Shown here piece after piece: positions 1 through 10,379 of a stretch of DNA of 64,000 nt. A program made the position numbers and the translations under genes. The stretch spans positions 5,142,501 to 5,206,500 of the forward strand of contig CM076268.1 of assembly GCA_038380795.1 (NCBI GenBank), read 5' to 3'. The notes under the pieces were generated by a model, which was not told the DNA's origin, did no database searches, and saw only the letters and a program-made list of their open reading frames with translations. This DNA comes from Pyrocephalus nanus. Taxonomy: Eukaryota > Chordata > Aves > Passeriformes > Tyrannidae. Positions within the stretch are counted from its first letter, which is position 1. Every line of letters begins with the position of its first letter.

Positions 1-48
1 GTGATCTTAGAAGGCTTTTCCAACCTTAATGATTCTGTGATTCTATGA
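1..48 (+). mobile_element. CR1 LINE 3' end, cut by the window edge
   Basis: The first bases read into 'ttttccaaccttaatgattc' and end in ATTCTGTG-ATTCTATG 8-mers, the terminal repeat of CR1 non-LTR retrotransposons. The element therefore runs on the plus strand, and its body lies before base 1. A near-identical tail occurs at 13254-13304, so both belong to the same or closely related subfamilies. No coding part of the element is visible. Confidence 0.85.
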
Positions 49-325
49 AATGACCAAGCAGGGGGTGGAGGTGTTGGAAGGAGGTGGTGAAGGAAGAGTG
101 GCCTTTCAGGGTGGTGAACATTGGCCCTTTCTGCCTGTCTTTCTCTGCATTCCTACTGCAGCCATCCCTAGGAAAAACAAGCAGTGTTTCTGGCTACACA
201 GGATCTTGCAACCAAGGGAAAAACAACACCATGTTGGCCATGGATCCAGCACCACATTGGTTATGGCCCTGAGGGCTCTGCAGGATTCACACCATTCATG
301 GAGAGAATTTGCTGACAACCTCTCT

Positions 326-475
326 GGGCACATCCCTGGAAGTGTTCAAGGCCAGGTTGGATGATGCATGAAGCAACTTGGTCTAGTGGAAAAGTGTCCC
401 TGCCCATGGCAGGGGGTGGGAGTGCATGATCTGTAAGGACCCTTTCAACCCAAACTCTATGAAATCCCATTCTAT
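326..475 (+). mobile_element. CR1 LINE fragment, 3' end
   Basis: The stretch holds 'ccctggaagtgttcaaggcc', then 'ctagtgg', 'ccctgcccatggcaggg' and 'tttcaacccaaactctatga', in the order found in the 3' UTR of bird CR1 elements. It is 5'-truncated, as usual for CR1, and has small indels including loss of bases around the 'aggtgatc' motif, so it is an old non-functional copy. A 93-111 codon frame crossing it is not a gene. Confidence 0.88.
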
Positions 476-1387
476 CCAGGTGAAGTGATGTGTCCTCCCA
501 GATGGGTCACAGCAGAAATCTCCCCCCTCACATGTCCCTGCCCAACTCTTGTACAAGGATATTTAATTCCAGCCTGAAACAAAGGCAGTTGTCGCTCACT
601 GCCTCTTGAACACGGCTGGGAAAAGTAGACTGTCAAGGGGAGTTTACTTCCTTTGTTAATAAAAGAGAAGAAAAAGAGTTTATGGATCTTTTCCTGAATA
701 TGAATATTAAATAGACTAGTTGTGGGAACCCTGATTTTAATTTCCTATGTCTTTATTTGGAATTCTACTCCCTCTTGGAAAGGTGTCTACTTAAATATAG
801 GGGGAAAGGGAATTTAATGAATTACAAAAAGGGTTATTTTATATGGAAAATGTGTATTCCTGGCTATTTCCATTTAAAGAACATGACATTAGTGTGGAAA
901 TTGCCCCTTATGAACAGGTCATTAATGTCAACTCTACTAAAACTGACATCACCTGCTACTATTTTAATTGTGTGTTTTACTAATGTTAACCATTTTCCTG
1001 ACAATAGAACCCCCCTAAGCTTAATGAATCTTTGCAGAATACATAAACCAAGGTCAATATGTAAGAAATGCTTCAAATGTTAAGAAACTGTCCCTGCAAA
1101 GCCGACAGGAAAGTTTATTATTCTTTTACATTCATAAGAATAAGAGCAAAAATAGAAATCCTATGCAATATGTTTTCCAGATCATCCTATATAAAAAGCT
1201 TTGATGCTTCTGGGAAATCTTTTCGATTAGCTACTATTTTATATGAAGAAAAGGACTTATTTTACTGGGTTACATTTCCAAGATTTATTCTTTATTTTTT
1301 AATACAAGTGGCATATTAAATAAAAAATAAAAATCCCCAGTACTTCCTTAGTGTCATATGGAGCAATCACATTTTTTTCCCATGGTT
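476..1387. other. Unassigned AT-rich DNA
   Basis: No repeat family, coding frame or RNA gene was recognised. The sequence is AT-rich, and the part from 640 to 1340 has many stops in all frames. A 108-codon frame at 757-1083 has no recognisable motif and the composition of its surroundings. Confidence 0.5.
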
Positions 1388-1388
1388 T

Positions 1389-1426
1389 GGGGGTGGGGGT
1401 GGGAGCGGGGGGGCGGGGTGGGGGGG
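1389..1426 (+). repeat. G-tract cluster with quadruplex potential
   Basis: Six runs of G with lengths 5, 5, 3, 7, 4 and 7 are separated by 1-3 nt (t, t, agc, c, t). This satisfies the usual G-quadruplex rule of four or more runs of at least three G with short loops, on the plus strand. It stands alone in otherwise AT-rich DNA. Whether it folds or acts in regulation cannot be told from sequence. Confidence 0.75.
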
Positions 1427-2268
1427 AAAAGAGAGAAAATGAAATCCAGATTTGTAATTCCTAACAGGAGAAATTCGATCCTTTCCAATGTTTAAGTAAT
1501 ATTTCCTGTAAAACATACGAGGCCATCTGCAGAGCTGTTTCCAGACACATTTGGAAGTGGCAAGGGCAACTGAAAGAGACCTGAATGGAGGCTGGCATTT
1601 CACCTCTGGGAGCTGGAGCATTAAAGGTTCCTAAAAGCTGGTTCTACAATTTTACAAAGTATTCAACCACTGCATAGTTCATAATTTGTTTAATTTACCC
1701 ACCTTTTATAGGTGTGGGGAGGGGGGAAATCCGCTCTGTAAGAGACAGTATAAAAAGCAAGACAGCTGTAAAAAGCTAATGTACAGCTACCAAGAATGCT
1801 CCGTGATTTTAGCTGATTGAAATTGCATTTTATTCTTTCCAGGCCAAGATTACAGGGAAATGTTCACCTAGAAAAACTGCACAGAGTGAAACATATTTGG
1901 GTAGACAACAGAAACACCGAACCCTTTTTGCTATTTAAGTCTATTATGGAATTTTGTTTTATTGTTGATCTCCAGGGTCACCTTATGAATTCGTGTTAGT
2001 AAAATGTTACGGCCTCACTATAATATTCACTTTGTGGAAGGGCCTGCATTTACCAAATCTCATCCGAGATCGAATATAAATGAGAAACTTGCATCTCTCT
2101 TCAAGGAATATATTTTACACTGTTTTCTCCCCCTTTTTGAATTACAGACAGATTCTAAAATTGAATTCTTTTTCCTTATGCCAGGATTGGGTAAAATGAC
2201 TGAACACTTAGGCTTACCTTTGATATATGTCTTAAATTTAGAATTTGCATCGCTCAAATAGTTAACTT
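1427..2268. other. Unique non-coding DNA, possible conserved element
   Basis: This block is free of recognised repeats. It has even, non-repetitive AT-rich sequence between about 1740 and 2260, with several homeodomain-like and TTTAATTT-type words. Short frames are present on both strands (1817-1999, 2004-2261 and the reverse) but have no domain. A pyrimidine run ending in 'ttctttccag' at about 1843 looks like a splice acceptor, but no downstream coding exon supports it. Confidence 0.3.
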
Positions 2269-2325
2269 TGGGGCCAGATTCTGCCCTCAAATGTGCATAT
2301 TTGGGAACCCCATTAACTTCCCTGG
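2269..2325 (+). repeat. Fragment of an ancient archosaur-type repeat
   Basis: The word 'ggggccagattctgccctc' begins this stretch and is followed at reduced similarity by 'ccattaacttccctgg'. I know this pair of words as the left end of an interspersed repeat seen in crocodilians, turtles and birds. The opposite end, 'gagagcagaatctggcccc', occurs at 26254-26272. The family name is uncertain to me and the copy is badly decayed. Confidence 0.45.
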
Positions 2326-3224
2326 AAAATAATGTTATAGTGTTTGGATGCACTGGAATGAGATACATTACAGCGTTACCTTTTGTCATTCCCTTGTAAA
2401 ACTCAGTCTTTGCTGTAATTTTGATTTTGCTGACCGGTGTAGCCCTTTCATTCTGTCAGTACCAACTGGTCTGCTGGATATTTGTACCTGTCCTCTCATG
2501 GCTCTGGTTGTGCTGTCAAGATTAAATGAGATGAGTAAAATAAAGCTGGTAGTGCCTATGGAATTTGAAAATTGACATTTGGGGTTTTTTTAACAATATT
2601 TGCAGAGGAATTTCTGCAGCTCAAATGATTTTGGTAAGGAGTGGGTGCACCTGGGGAGAGGCAGAGGTGGGTCCCTGCCCCACACGCTCCCTCCTTGGAG
2701 CCCAGTGCCTCCAGCAGCTTTCTTGTCAAAATTATGGTGAACAAAACATTTTTCCAAGAATGGAAAATTCATGGCACGAGTTGTTCTAGTGTTTATATAT
2801 TCAAAAAACAAAGGTTATTTCCATTTCCACGCAGTGCTTCTGGCTCTGCTTTTCACCTGTGAGATGGAAGAGCCCCTTGGCTTCACACAAGTTCTTCTAG
2901 ACCTTCTCTGTGTTGACAAGAGAGGCAGGAGGATCCTGCTCATCCAGTGATCTAAATCCTGAGGGTTAATTTGGGAATTGAGGAGACCTTCAGCTGCACG
3001 CAAAGCCTTGTGGTGAGTTATTGCGTCTCCCTGGCACCCTGTGTGCTGCTGTGGGTCACCAAACCTCACTATCCTGCAAGTGGACACTTCCAGTTCTCCC
3101 CTCAGTTTGCTTGATTTTCTCCTGTTTGAGCAGGATTTATGACACTGAATTTCAAAGTTAATACAAAGTGAGTGGGAGGACATTTAGGAAACAATTTTCC
3201 AGATTAAAATGTTTTGGGTTTGGT

Positions 3225-3225
<1 letters not shown>
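2326..3225. other. Unassigned DNA
   Basis: No gene or repeat was recognised. Overlapping frames of 62-122 codons on both strands between 2556 and 3183 shadow one another and carry no family motif. Confidence 0.45.

Positions 3226-3270
<45 letters not shown>
3226..3270. repeat. Poly-T tract of 45 bases
   Basis: There are forty-five uninterrupted T, followed by CCCC. A run this long could be the tail of a minus-strand retroposed copy, but neither a recognisable source transcript nor a clear target-site duplication flanks it. A slippage-expanded homopolymer is the simpler reading. The length in the assembly may be unreliable. Confidence 0.9.
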
Positions 3271-4691
3271 CCCCTGTGATATCTTGCCCATCCCACCAGC
3301 TGCTCTTGGCTGGCAGTGCCACCACATCGCTCTCTGATCCCGTATGAAGTCAGAAAAGAGCCTTCAAAATGTCACTTCCATTGCCTACCGAAAGCAAACC
3401 ACTTCCTACAAGGAAAGCACACATTACAGCTGAATTATAAATGAGGGCTGGTATTTTTGCGAGGTACAAATCGCAGGCATTCTCCATATTGTTAGAATAC
3501 CAATTTTATTTTCCTGGTGTGTAGTACCCGGTGCAGTGTGGCGTCCCCGGAGATGAGGGGTGTTCTCCAGAGATTACTTCAGCATTGCATTACTGCTATC
3601 ACATATCCATTATATATACTCTTTCAGACAAGTGGAAATGTTTTCACAAAAACAATCTGGAATCTTGGCTTAAAACCCAAGCTTGCTGTCAAGGCAAACA
3701 GAGTAGCCTCAAAGAGGACTTATTTCTATTTTGTTCAGACAAGTATGTTGTTTCTGGATTATAATAAGGGGAAATATAGCAGCTATCAGTCTTCAGTTTA
3801 TTTGACAAGCTTCCTCTGACAAATCTAGAGGAATAAGCCCTGGCCCTGCAAACTCGTTCTCCTTCAGGTATTCCCTTTGGCTCCGGCACTTTTATTGGTG
3901 TGATTAAGGGCCACACACATGTTTACAGGACAGAAGTCGTAGGATGGGATGATGATATATTTCCTTGGCTGTTACTTATTTTGCAAAGTTTTAAAAGCCT
4001 TGACTGTTTTCAGAGCTTGTCTCTATCAGCCAGTGCTCTGAGAGCTCATCCCATCACCTCTCAAACAAGGTCAACGAGCAGGTTATAATCAGATGCCAAA
4101 TAAACAAATGCAAACTTGAAATCAAGTGATTTACTGTCCATTTTCATTAAGTTCTTCCCAAGGAAGCAAACACTTTATGCAGCACAAGGGACCTGTGGAA
4201 AGGGTCAGCTGCCGTGCTGAGGCGAGACGTGGTGTGATGGTTTTCACCCAAATGGAGTTTAACGACCCCGAGCGTGAAGGGAAATCTGCCTTGTTTGGGG
4301 AAGAGCTGCTGTAAACAGAGAGGCATCTCTTCACCTTGCAGAGAATTCTCCTTTGTAAAGTGCGTGGAGTTTTAATATTCATGTGTTTACATTAGTCTGA
4401 GTTTGCTACTCTTTAGACTAGAATTTTCCCTCTGCTATCAGCTGAAAAAAAAAAAAAAAGGTCTCAGGACACAGGAGGTTGTGGCTCTGTTATAAAACCA
4501 GTCCAGTTTAAAACTAGAATTTCGATTTGTTTAAGAATTGCAGCATGAAACTAGATTGCTCTCAGGTAGCAGGACACCTTTATGTGGTGAGGTCGGGCCT
4601 TGGTGGAAAACAAAGATCCACACAAAGGCTCTTTCAGTATCTCTGTGCTGTGGTATTCCTATGGGATGGTGGGACAGCAGCACCCTCACAG
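3271..4691. other. Unassigned DNA
   Basis: No gene or interspersed repeat was recognised. The stretch contains a short A-run near 4445-4459. Frames at 3517-3819 and 4131-4382 lack any family signature. Confidence 0.45.
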
Positions 4692-4909
4692 ACTCACAGA
4701 AAGGTTTGGGTTGGAAGGGACCTCAAAGTCCATTCAGTCCCACCCCCTGCCATGGGCAGGGACACCTTCCACTAGCCCAGGTTGCTCCAAGCCCATCCAA
4801 CCTTGGACACTTCCAGGGATGGGGCAGCCACAGCTTCTCTGGGCAACCTGTGCCAGGGCCTCCCCACCCTCACAGGGAACATTTCCTCCCTAATATCTAA
4901 TAATACTCC
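4692..4909 (-). mobile_element. CR1 LINE fragment, 3' end
   Basis: Read on the plus strand it starts 'actcacagaaaggtttgggt' and runs through 'ctgccatgggcagggacacc', 'cttccagggatggggcag' and 'gggcaacctgtgccagggcc' to 'cctaatatctaata'. This is the reverse complement of the CR1 3' region. About 218 bp are present and the rest of the element is missing. Similarity to the copies at 7504, 36989 and 42397 suggests one related subfamily group. Confidence 0.93.
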
Positions 4910-5304
4910 AACTCCTGATGTAACAACATCTCATGGTAGTTCTGTTACACATAGAGAAGCCACTCCAGGTTTTGCCTCTGTAAATCAGATTGACACTGCA
5001 CTGGAGCAGTGCTTGGGAAAGGCTTGTCACTTGGAGAACACAAAATATTGAGCAACTTGAATTGTTTTTCCATGAAGCTTATCCCTTGACAGCACTTTCC
5101 TTTCTTATATCTCCTTAATACAGCATAATTTAAATGTTTTTGAGGCAGAGTTTTACTTATTATGCTCCTTTTCCAACATAATATTGGCTGCAGTGTGGGT
5201 GTGCTGGCGAGAAGTCACGATTTGCTTCTTTGCCATTTTGTGATTCTAGTTCAAAATAATGAATTTTAACATAACATATTCTGGAATTTTGCAAATAGTA
5301 TTTA

Positions 5305-5347
<43 letters not shown>

Positions 5348-6402
5348 TTGTCCACGGATTTTCTATATTTGTTTTACAAATTGTTCCATTCCCATATTTC
5401 AGAAAATTCCCCAAATGAGACTGAGTCAAATTTTTTTTCCTTTTTTTTTTTCCTAAAGGTTGCATAAATATTTCACATGTATCTCCCTTTAATTAGATCA
5501 TAACATTGTAAAGTGGCAAAGAGTTTTCTCTTTCCCCAAATTAGACATGAGAACCACAAACAAATTAATTTGTGTCTCAGGGTTTTGACTGGGCCTCTTG
5601 GCCTGTTCCAGCACTAATACAGGCACTTGTGACCCTCTGGATTTCAAACGCCTGAGGGTAAAAAGCAATTATAAAAACATGACTCTCCCAGATCAGCTTT
5701 CGAATCTGCCTTGTCTCTGTTTTATTGATGGGAGATTGAAGGAAGATTCAAATCAGCTCCCCTTCAATTCTTTACCAGCAGCAAAATACAGAAATCATTA
5801 GCTTTTTCTGTGTAAATGACTTTGTCCTGCTTTATTATTCAAAACTAGCTGGGCATTTGACTTGAAAAGACCATGTTGAATATTTATTTCTAGTTATGGT
5901 ACTTGTAAATAGTCCATTGCTTTGCACCTTATTTTCTTTTTTCTATTTTTTTTTCCAGACTAATTTTTCGTAACAATTAGAGCAGGAACTAATTAAAATG
6001 GGTATTTTTTAATAGCTAAAGAATGCACCCTGATGTAAATTAGGATGATCTTACTCTCATAGGTCTATTGTTATTGTTAGGAAACCCTACTGCACAATCA
6101 TTTCCCCAAAAAATCAGGAAAAATAATTAAATATCTAGTTTATTTTATTTCTCCGTGCAATTGCTGAAGTTCATTTAGTGACAAGAGTGGGATGAGAACA
6201 GAATATTCTCTTTAGATCCCAGTGTAATTACACACACTCATGGTGGCAAGACTAATCAGGTCCCAAAAATGGATGAAGAGGAGTGTCTGGTTTAGAGGTG
6301 GGGAGAGAAGATGAAGATGGTGGGAAATTTTCTAGTAGCAGCCAGGCTTGGAGAGAAAGCTGGGCTGAGGTGGGATTATAGTTTTTAATGAATCTGAATA
6401 TA
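4910..6402. other. AT-rich unique DNA with an A tract
   Basis: Apart from the poly-A run at 5306-5344 and T-runs near 5431-5455, I see no repeat. From 5480 to 6200 the DNA is AT-rich and non-repetitive. No coding frame has recognisable content. Confidence 0.4.
5306..5344. repeat. Poly-A tract of 39 bases
   Basis: Thirty-nine consecutive A follow 'agtatttac' and precede 'gctttg'. There is no AATAAA signal at the expected distance upstream and no recognised transcript body, so a retroposed gene copy is not supported. Confidence 0.9.
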
Positions 6403-6458
6403 GGAGCATTAGGGTTGATAAAGACCTCCAAGATCATCAAGTTCAACCTTTGACCTAA
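6403..6458 (-). mobile_element. CR1 LINE remnant
   Basis: The words 'agggttgataaagacctcc', 'aagatcatcaagttcaacct' and 'ttgacct' correspond to the reverse-complemented extreme 3' end of an older CR1 subfamily, which reads 'ggttggaaaagacctcc... atcatc.agtccaacc'. Only about 56 bp are alignable by eye. Confidence 0.65.
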
Positions 6459-7503
6459 GGTTGGATCCACTCAGGTCCACTGGATGGATTGGTGTGTCAA
6501 CACTAACAGGGTGTGAAGCATGAGGGTAGAGGGATCCCCAAATGCGGGTATCCATCAAGGAGGGTCCTTTGCTATTTTGAACATAGTGACAAATAAAGGC
6601 ACTGAGGTTTTGGCAGCTCCAGAAGGGAAAGTGTGATGGGAGAGTGTCCTGTGCTGGGCAGTCGCTGCCTGTGGATGCCTGGGATAAGGAAAATATCTCT
6701 CTTTCATCCAACCCCATGTGAGATGTGGGTGATGACACCTGAGTGTGGGAGGAGGCTTTGTGCCTATGCCAGGCTGAGCAGGCTCCTCTTATTTCTCTTT
6801 CTATTCAGAATAACATGAGGGCTTGACTTTGATTTCAGTCTGAGTGAGAGCACAGTCCACGTTGTGAGTGGGTCCCGTTTCTGAGAAGTCAGATAATCCA
6901 AAGGACTCCAGGTGCAAAGATGGAGCTCAGCAGTTTGTGTCCAAGGGAGAAGAGCCTTCAGCCAATCTGTCACCTTTCTAAATCCTCACGGGCTGATCCT
7001 GCAGATAAAAATGCTGTGCAGCACAGACAAGGCCTTTTTAAAATGATACAAGGCAGACATTCAATTTTAAGAAGCTGGAGCTTTATTTTTGGAATCCTAG
7101 AATGTGTACGGAATTTAAAAAGCCTAAAGCTATAATGTTTTACTGCTCCTTTGATAAAATTTATATTTAATCATATCTTAAAAACTGTTCTCATTCTGCC
7201 ACTTGATGTTACCAACCAAGCGGAACCCATCAATGCAACACTATCTATCAGCCCTTCTTTTATTTCACTCTCCTGCAACTCCTTTTTAATGGCACAAACG
7301 TTAATGAATTACAGTGGAATTTCTGGGAAGTACAAATGAAAATTGGGGGTCTGTTACCCAGAGGTTTCTCACTGCCTGGTTGGAACCGAAGTGCTGAATC
7401 TGACCCATTTACGTTGTTAAACCTCCAGCTTGCAGACCAATCTCTGTTTTGAAGCTGAGATTTCTAATAGTTGTGATGAGTAAGCTTACTTTACCATCTT
7501 CAG
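6459..7503. other. Unassigned DNA
   Basis: No gene or repeat was recognised. Overlapping frames of 60-110 codons at 6409-6973 on both strands have no motif. Confidence 0.45.
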
Positions 7504-7938
7504 ATCATAGAATGGTTTGGGTGGAAAGGACCTCAAAGACCATTCAGTTCCACCCCCCTGCCATGGGCAGGGACATCTTTCACCATCCCAGGTTGCTCCA
7601 AGTTTTGTCCAACCTGGCCTTGGACATTTCCAGGGGTGGGGCAGCAACAACTTTCCATGAGTAAGCTGTGCCAGGGCCTCACGACCCTCTGAAAAAAGAA
7701 TTTTTTGAACAGTATCCAGCCTAACCCTTCCCTCTGTCAGCATAAATACATTCCCTCCAGGCCCTTGTCCAAAGTCCCTCACCAGCTCTCTTGGAACCTC
7801 TTTACGCATTGGAAAGGGCTGTCAGGTGTCCTTGGAGCCTTCTCTTCTCCAGGTGAACACTCTCAGCTATCCCAGCCTGGTTCCAGAGCAGAAGTGCTCC
7901 AATCCTTAGAGCATCTTTGTGGCCTTCTCTGGATCTTC
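7504..7938 (-). mobile_element. CR1 LINE fragment, long 3' portion
   Basis: This is the longest CR1 piece in the window, about 435 bp. On the plus strand it opens 'atcatagaatggtttgggtg' and passes through 'ctgccatgggcagggacatc' and 'ccagggcctcacgaccctc'. It then has 'aaagtccctcaccagctctc', 'gagccttctcttctccagg' and 'gcatctttgtggccttctct', the usual CR1 order. It stops at 'ggatcttcatc', well before any reverse-transcriptase coding region, so it cannot move by itself. Confidence 0.93.
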
Positions 7939-8584
7939 ATCTAAAGATTTTCATTAACAGGTGGAGTTTAGAAAATCTTTCTAGAAGAGGTGGGAGTATT
8001 GTGTGTGATCTTTGACAGCCCAGGATGAGTCCTTTGTTGGTGGCTGAATTTCCAGTGATGCCCATTTGCCACTGGTGATTATAAGATTCTGAAGGGATTT
8101 GTTCAGATATCCATCTCTTTATCAAATTTGTCCCTTTAAAATAGTAGTTACACTAATTAAAACCTCTGCTAAACTCTCTCTGCAGCTAAACTTGTTAACT
8201 CTGTTGTTGCAGTATTGTTGGGGGTGCGTGTCTGGGGACAGACCTGTGACTTTGTCAAAGTGTTGCTCACGTTACTGAGGCAAGAATGAGTTAAATGCAT
8301 TTCTCTCCATTTCTTTTTCAGAACTGAAACATGTCCAGCAAAGTTGGTGGTCTCCATAAGAAATTTAAACTCTCTGCTGACCAAGTGAAAACACACATGT
8401 GCATGTATCAGGCATATACATAATCTTGGCTGAAAATCAGCATCAGTGACAATTTCACTCAGTGAATTCTTAATTTTGAGCCCTGCTCTTAAAAATCAGG
8501 TTTGTCTCAGGAATTCTACTTAGAAGACCTTTTAGCCTTTTAGTACCAGACCGACTTCTCAAGTTGTTAATAATTCTCCCTCAC

Positions 8585-8630
8585 AATATGAATTTTAATT
8601 CTTACATAAACTGGAATTAAAATTCATATT
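8585..8630. repeat. Perfect 17-bp inverted repeat (hairpin)
   Basis: The left arm 'aatatgaattttaattc' (8585-8601) and right arm 'gaattaaaattcatatt' (8614-8630) are exact reverse complements, separated by 12 nt. The arms are AT-rich (2 of 17 positions GC), so it could extrude as a cruciform, but it lacks the length and bulges of a typical miRNA precursor. It may also be the core of a very small foldback element. Confidence 0.85.
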
Positions 8631-9910
8631 TATCGGCATTTACATGCTGGAAGGTTGGGGTTTTTTATTTGCTTCTTCCCCTTTTTCTCAGAAGTCTCCA
8701 GGATGGATCACCGCTGCTAAAAAGGCACCGGACTAAACGGACCGTCGGCAGTCGCACGTTCCAATGCAATTCCTTTAAATAGAAATGATTTGTTCTTACT
8801 CTTCATAAACACATAAGTAAAAGTCTGGTCTCTTCATTTCTGTCTCTTTTCCTGGAGGACCAGGGGATCTCCCAGTGCTGTCTGTTCTTTTCCTCTGTGC
8901 TTTGCAGGCGGGGGAATTTCATGCCAGACTCAGCTCCACGTCCTCTGAAGAGGCAACATTAAAGTCAGCACTTGACTGCACTGAATTTTACAGGATTTTT
9001 CTCCCAACTACGATATTGATATCTTTTAAGTGAAGAGAGTAATTGAGGAATCTTCCTCTAAATTATTGACTGGGTGTCTAGAGAAAAGATGAATGAAAAA
9101 TGTCTTTATCCCTGATAAAGGTTTAGGTGAATTGCGTTAATCTTGTGGCTTCCAAAGTGACCTTTTCCAGTATTATTTAGGGTGAGCTAACCCTGTGGGA
9201 AGGCTGTATGTGTGTGTGCAGAGAAAGAACAGCCTAAATTTTGGTGCTGGGCACATGAGATGAGAATTTCTCTCTTTCTAAATAATTTTTATATGAAGTC
9301 AGGAGTGAGAAGCAGGAGGAGGGAGTTGAATTAAAAACCAAAAACCTTGGCGTTGCCTCACTTTCCTCTTTCCGTCTCAGCATTTTGCATTAATAATCAC
9401 GGTGTTTCAGGTAGTAAATTTAAGGGGTGAGCAGTTGGAGGAGAGCCTCACTAAAAGAAAATTCCATCAGCAGGAGCTGTGAGCCCCAGGAAGGTCCTGC
9501 CTGGTCCTGTGTCAGCTCTGGGACATCTCTGCTCTGTGTGGATCCAGCGGGATGTGCAGCTTGGAGCTGCTGGGAGAGGCTGAAAGCACCTCAGCTCACT
9601 TCCAGGCTGATTTTGTTCTGGAGGAAAAAAAAAAAGGTAAGGGAAAATATATAAATAGTTGTGTATTTATAGGAAAAGTTCAGAAGGAAGGAGGACGCTG
9701 TGACAGGTTTTGTTCTCCCAGTGACGTCTCTTTGCACCATTTCAGTAAAAGAAGACTTTAAAAATCTGCTTTTCTGTGCATGTAAAATTCCTGCGATACA
9801 AATTTGATCACATTTGCAAGGATTAAAGGATTTGATGTGCAGAATGCATTCTCTTCCTAAGCATGACAAATGGAAGCAATTTACACATGGCTTCTGAATA
9901 TTTTCCTGAA

Positions 9911-9991
9911 ATTGTTTTCCTGTTCTGTTTTGGTTTGGCTTTTTGTTTAGTTTTGTTTTTTTCTTTTTCTTTTTTTTCCCTTTTTCTTCTT
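9911..9991. repeat. T/G-rich then pyrimidine-rich low complexity
   Basis: The tract is a mix of TTTTG-type words followed by T runs broken by C. It has no strict period. It explains the long lysine- and asparagine-rich frame on the minus strand. Confidence 0.8.
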
Positions 9992-10360
9992 GTGTGCCAC
10001 TAGAGATCAGCATATTTTTAGACATTTAAACAATCATAATGTCAACATAGGGGCTTAAAAAGGATCCTGCATAACTATCGAGTAGCCAAATTACTCATGA
10101 CTGGTAAAACAAAACGAATAAAGTCAGGCCTGAAGGCATCGAGAAAGCAACTTTTTTGCATCCAGCTTTCATATTCCCTTATTCCCTTGTTTTTTTCTGA
10201 GGCTTTGGGCATCTCTGCATTTCCATTATGTTAGTTTTATTTCCCCCCAAACCCTCCTTTGTATGGCACAAAAAAATGAATGTGTGTTATAGCAGTGCCC
10301 CCTCCTAAACCTACTATTGGCTTAACGCATTAATAAGTTTGAACACACATCTTCCACGTT

Positions 10361-10379
10361 AAAAAAAAAAAAAAAAAAA
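10361..10379. repeat. Poly-A run of 19 bases
   Basis: Nineteen A follow 'cttccacgtt'. No transposon or transcript body was recognised on either side. Confidence 0.85.

Noticed and set aside
9591..10025. 144-codon minus-strand frame rich in lysine and asparagine
   Set aside because: It is created by the T-rich tract at 9911-9991.
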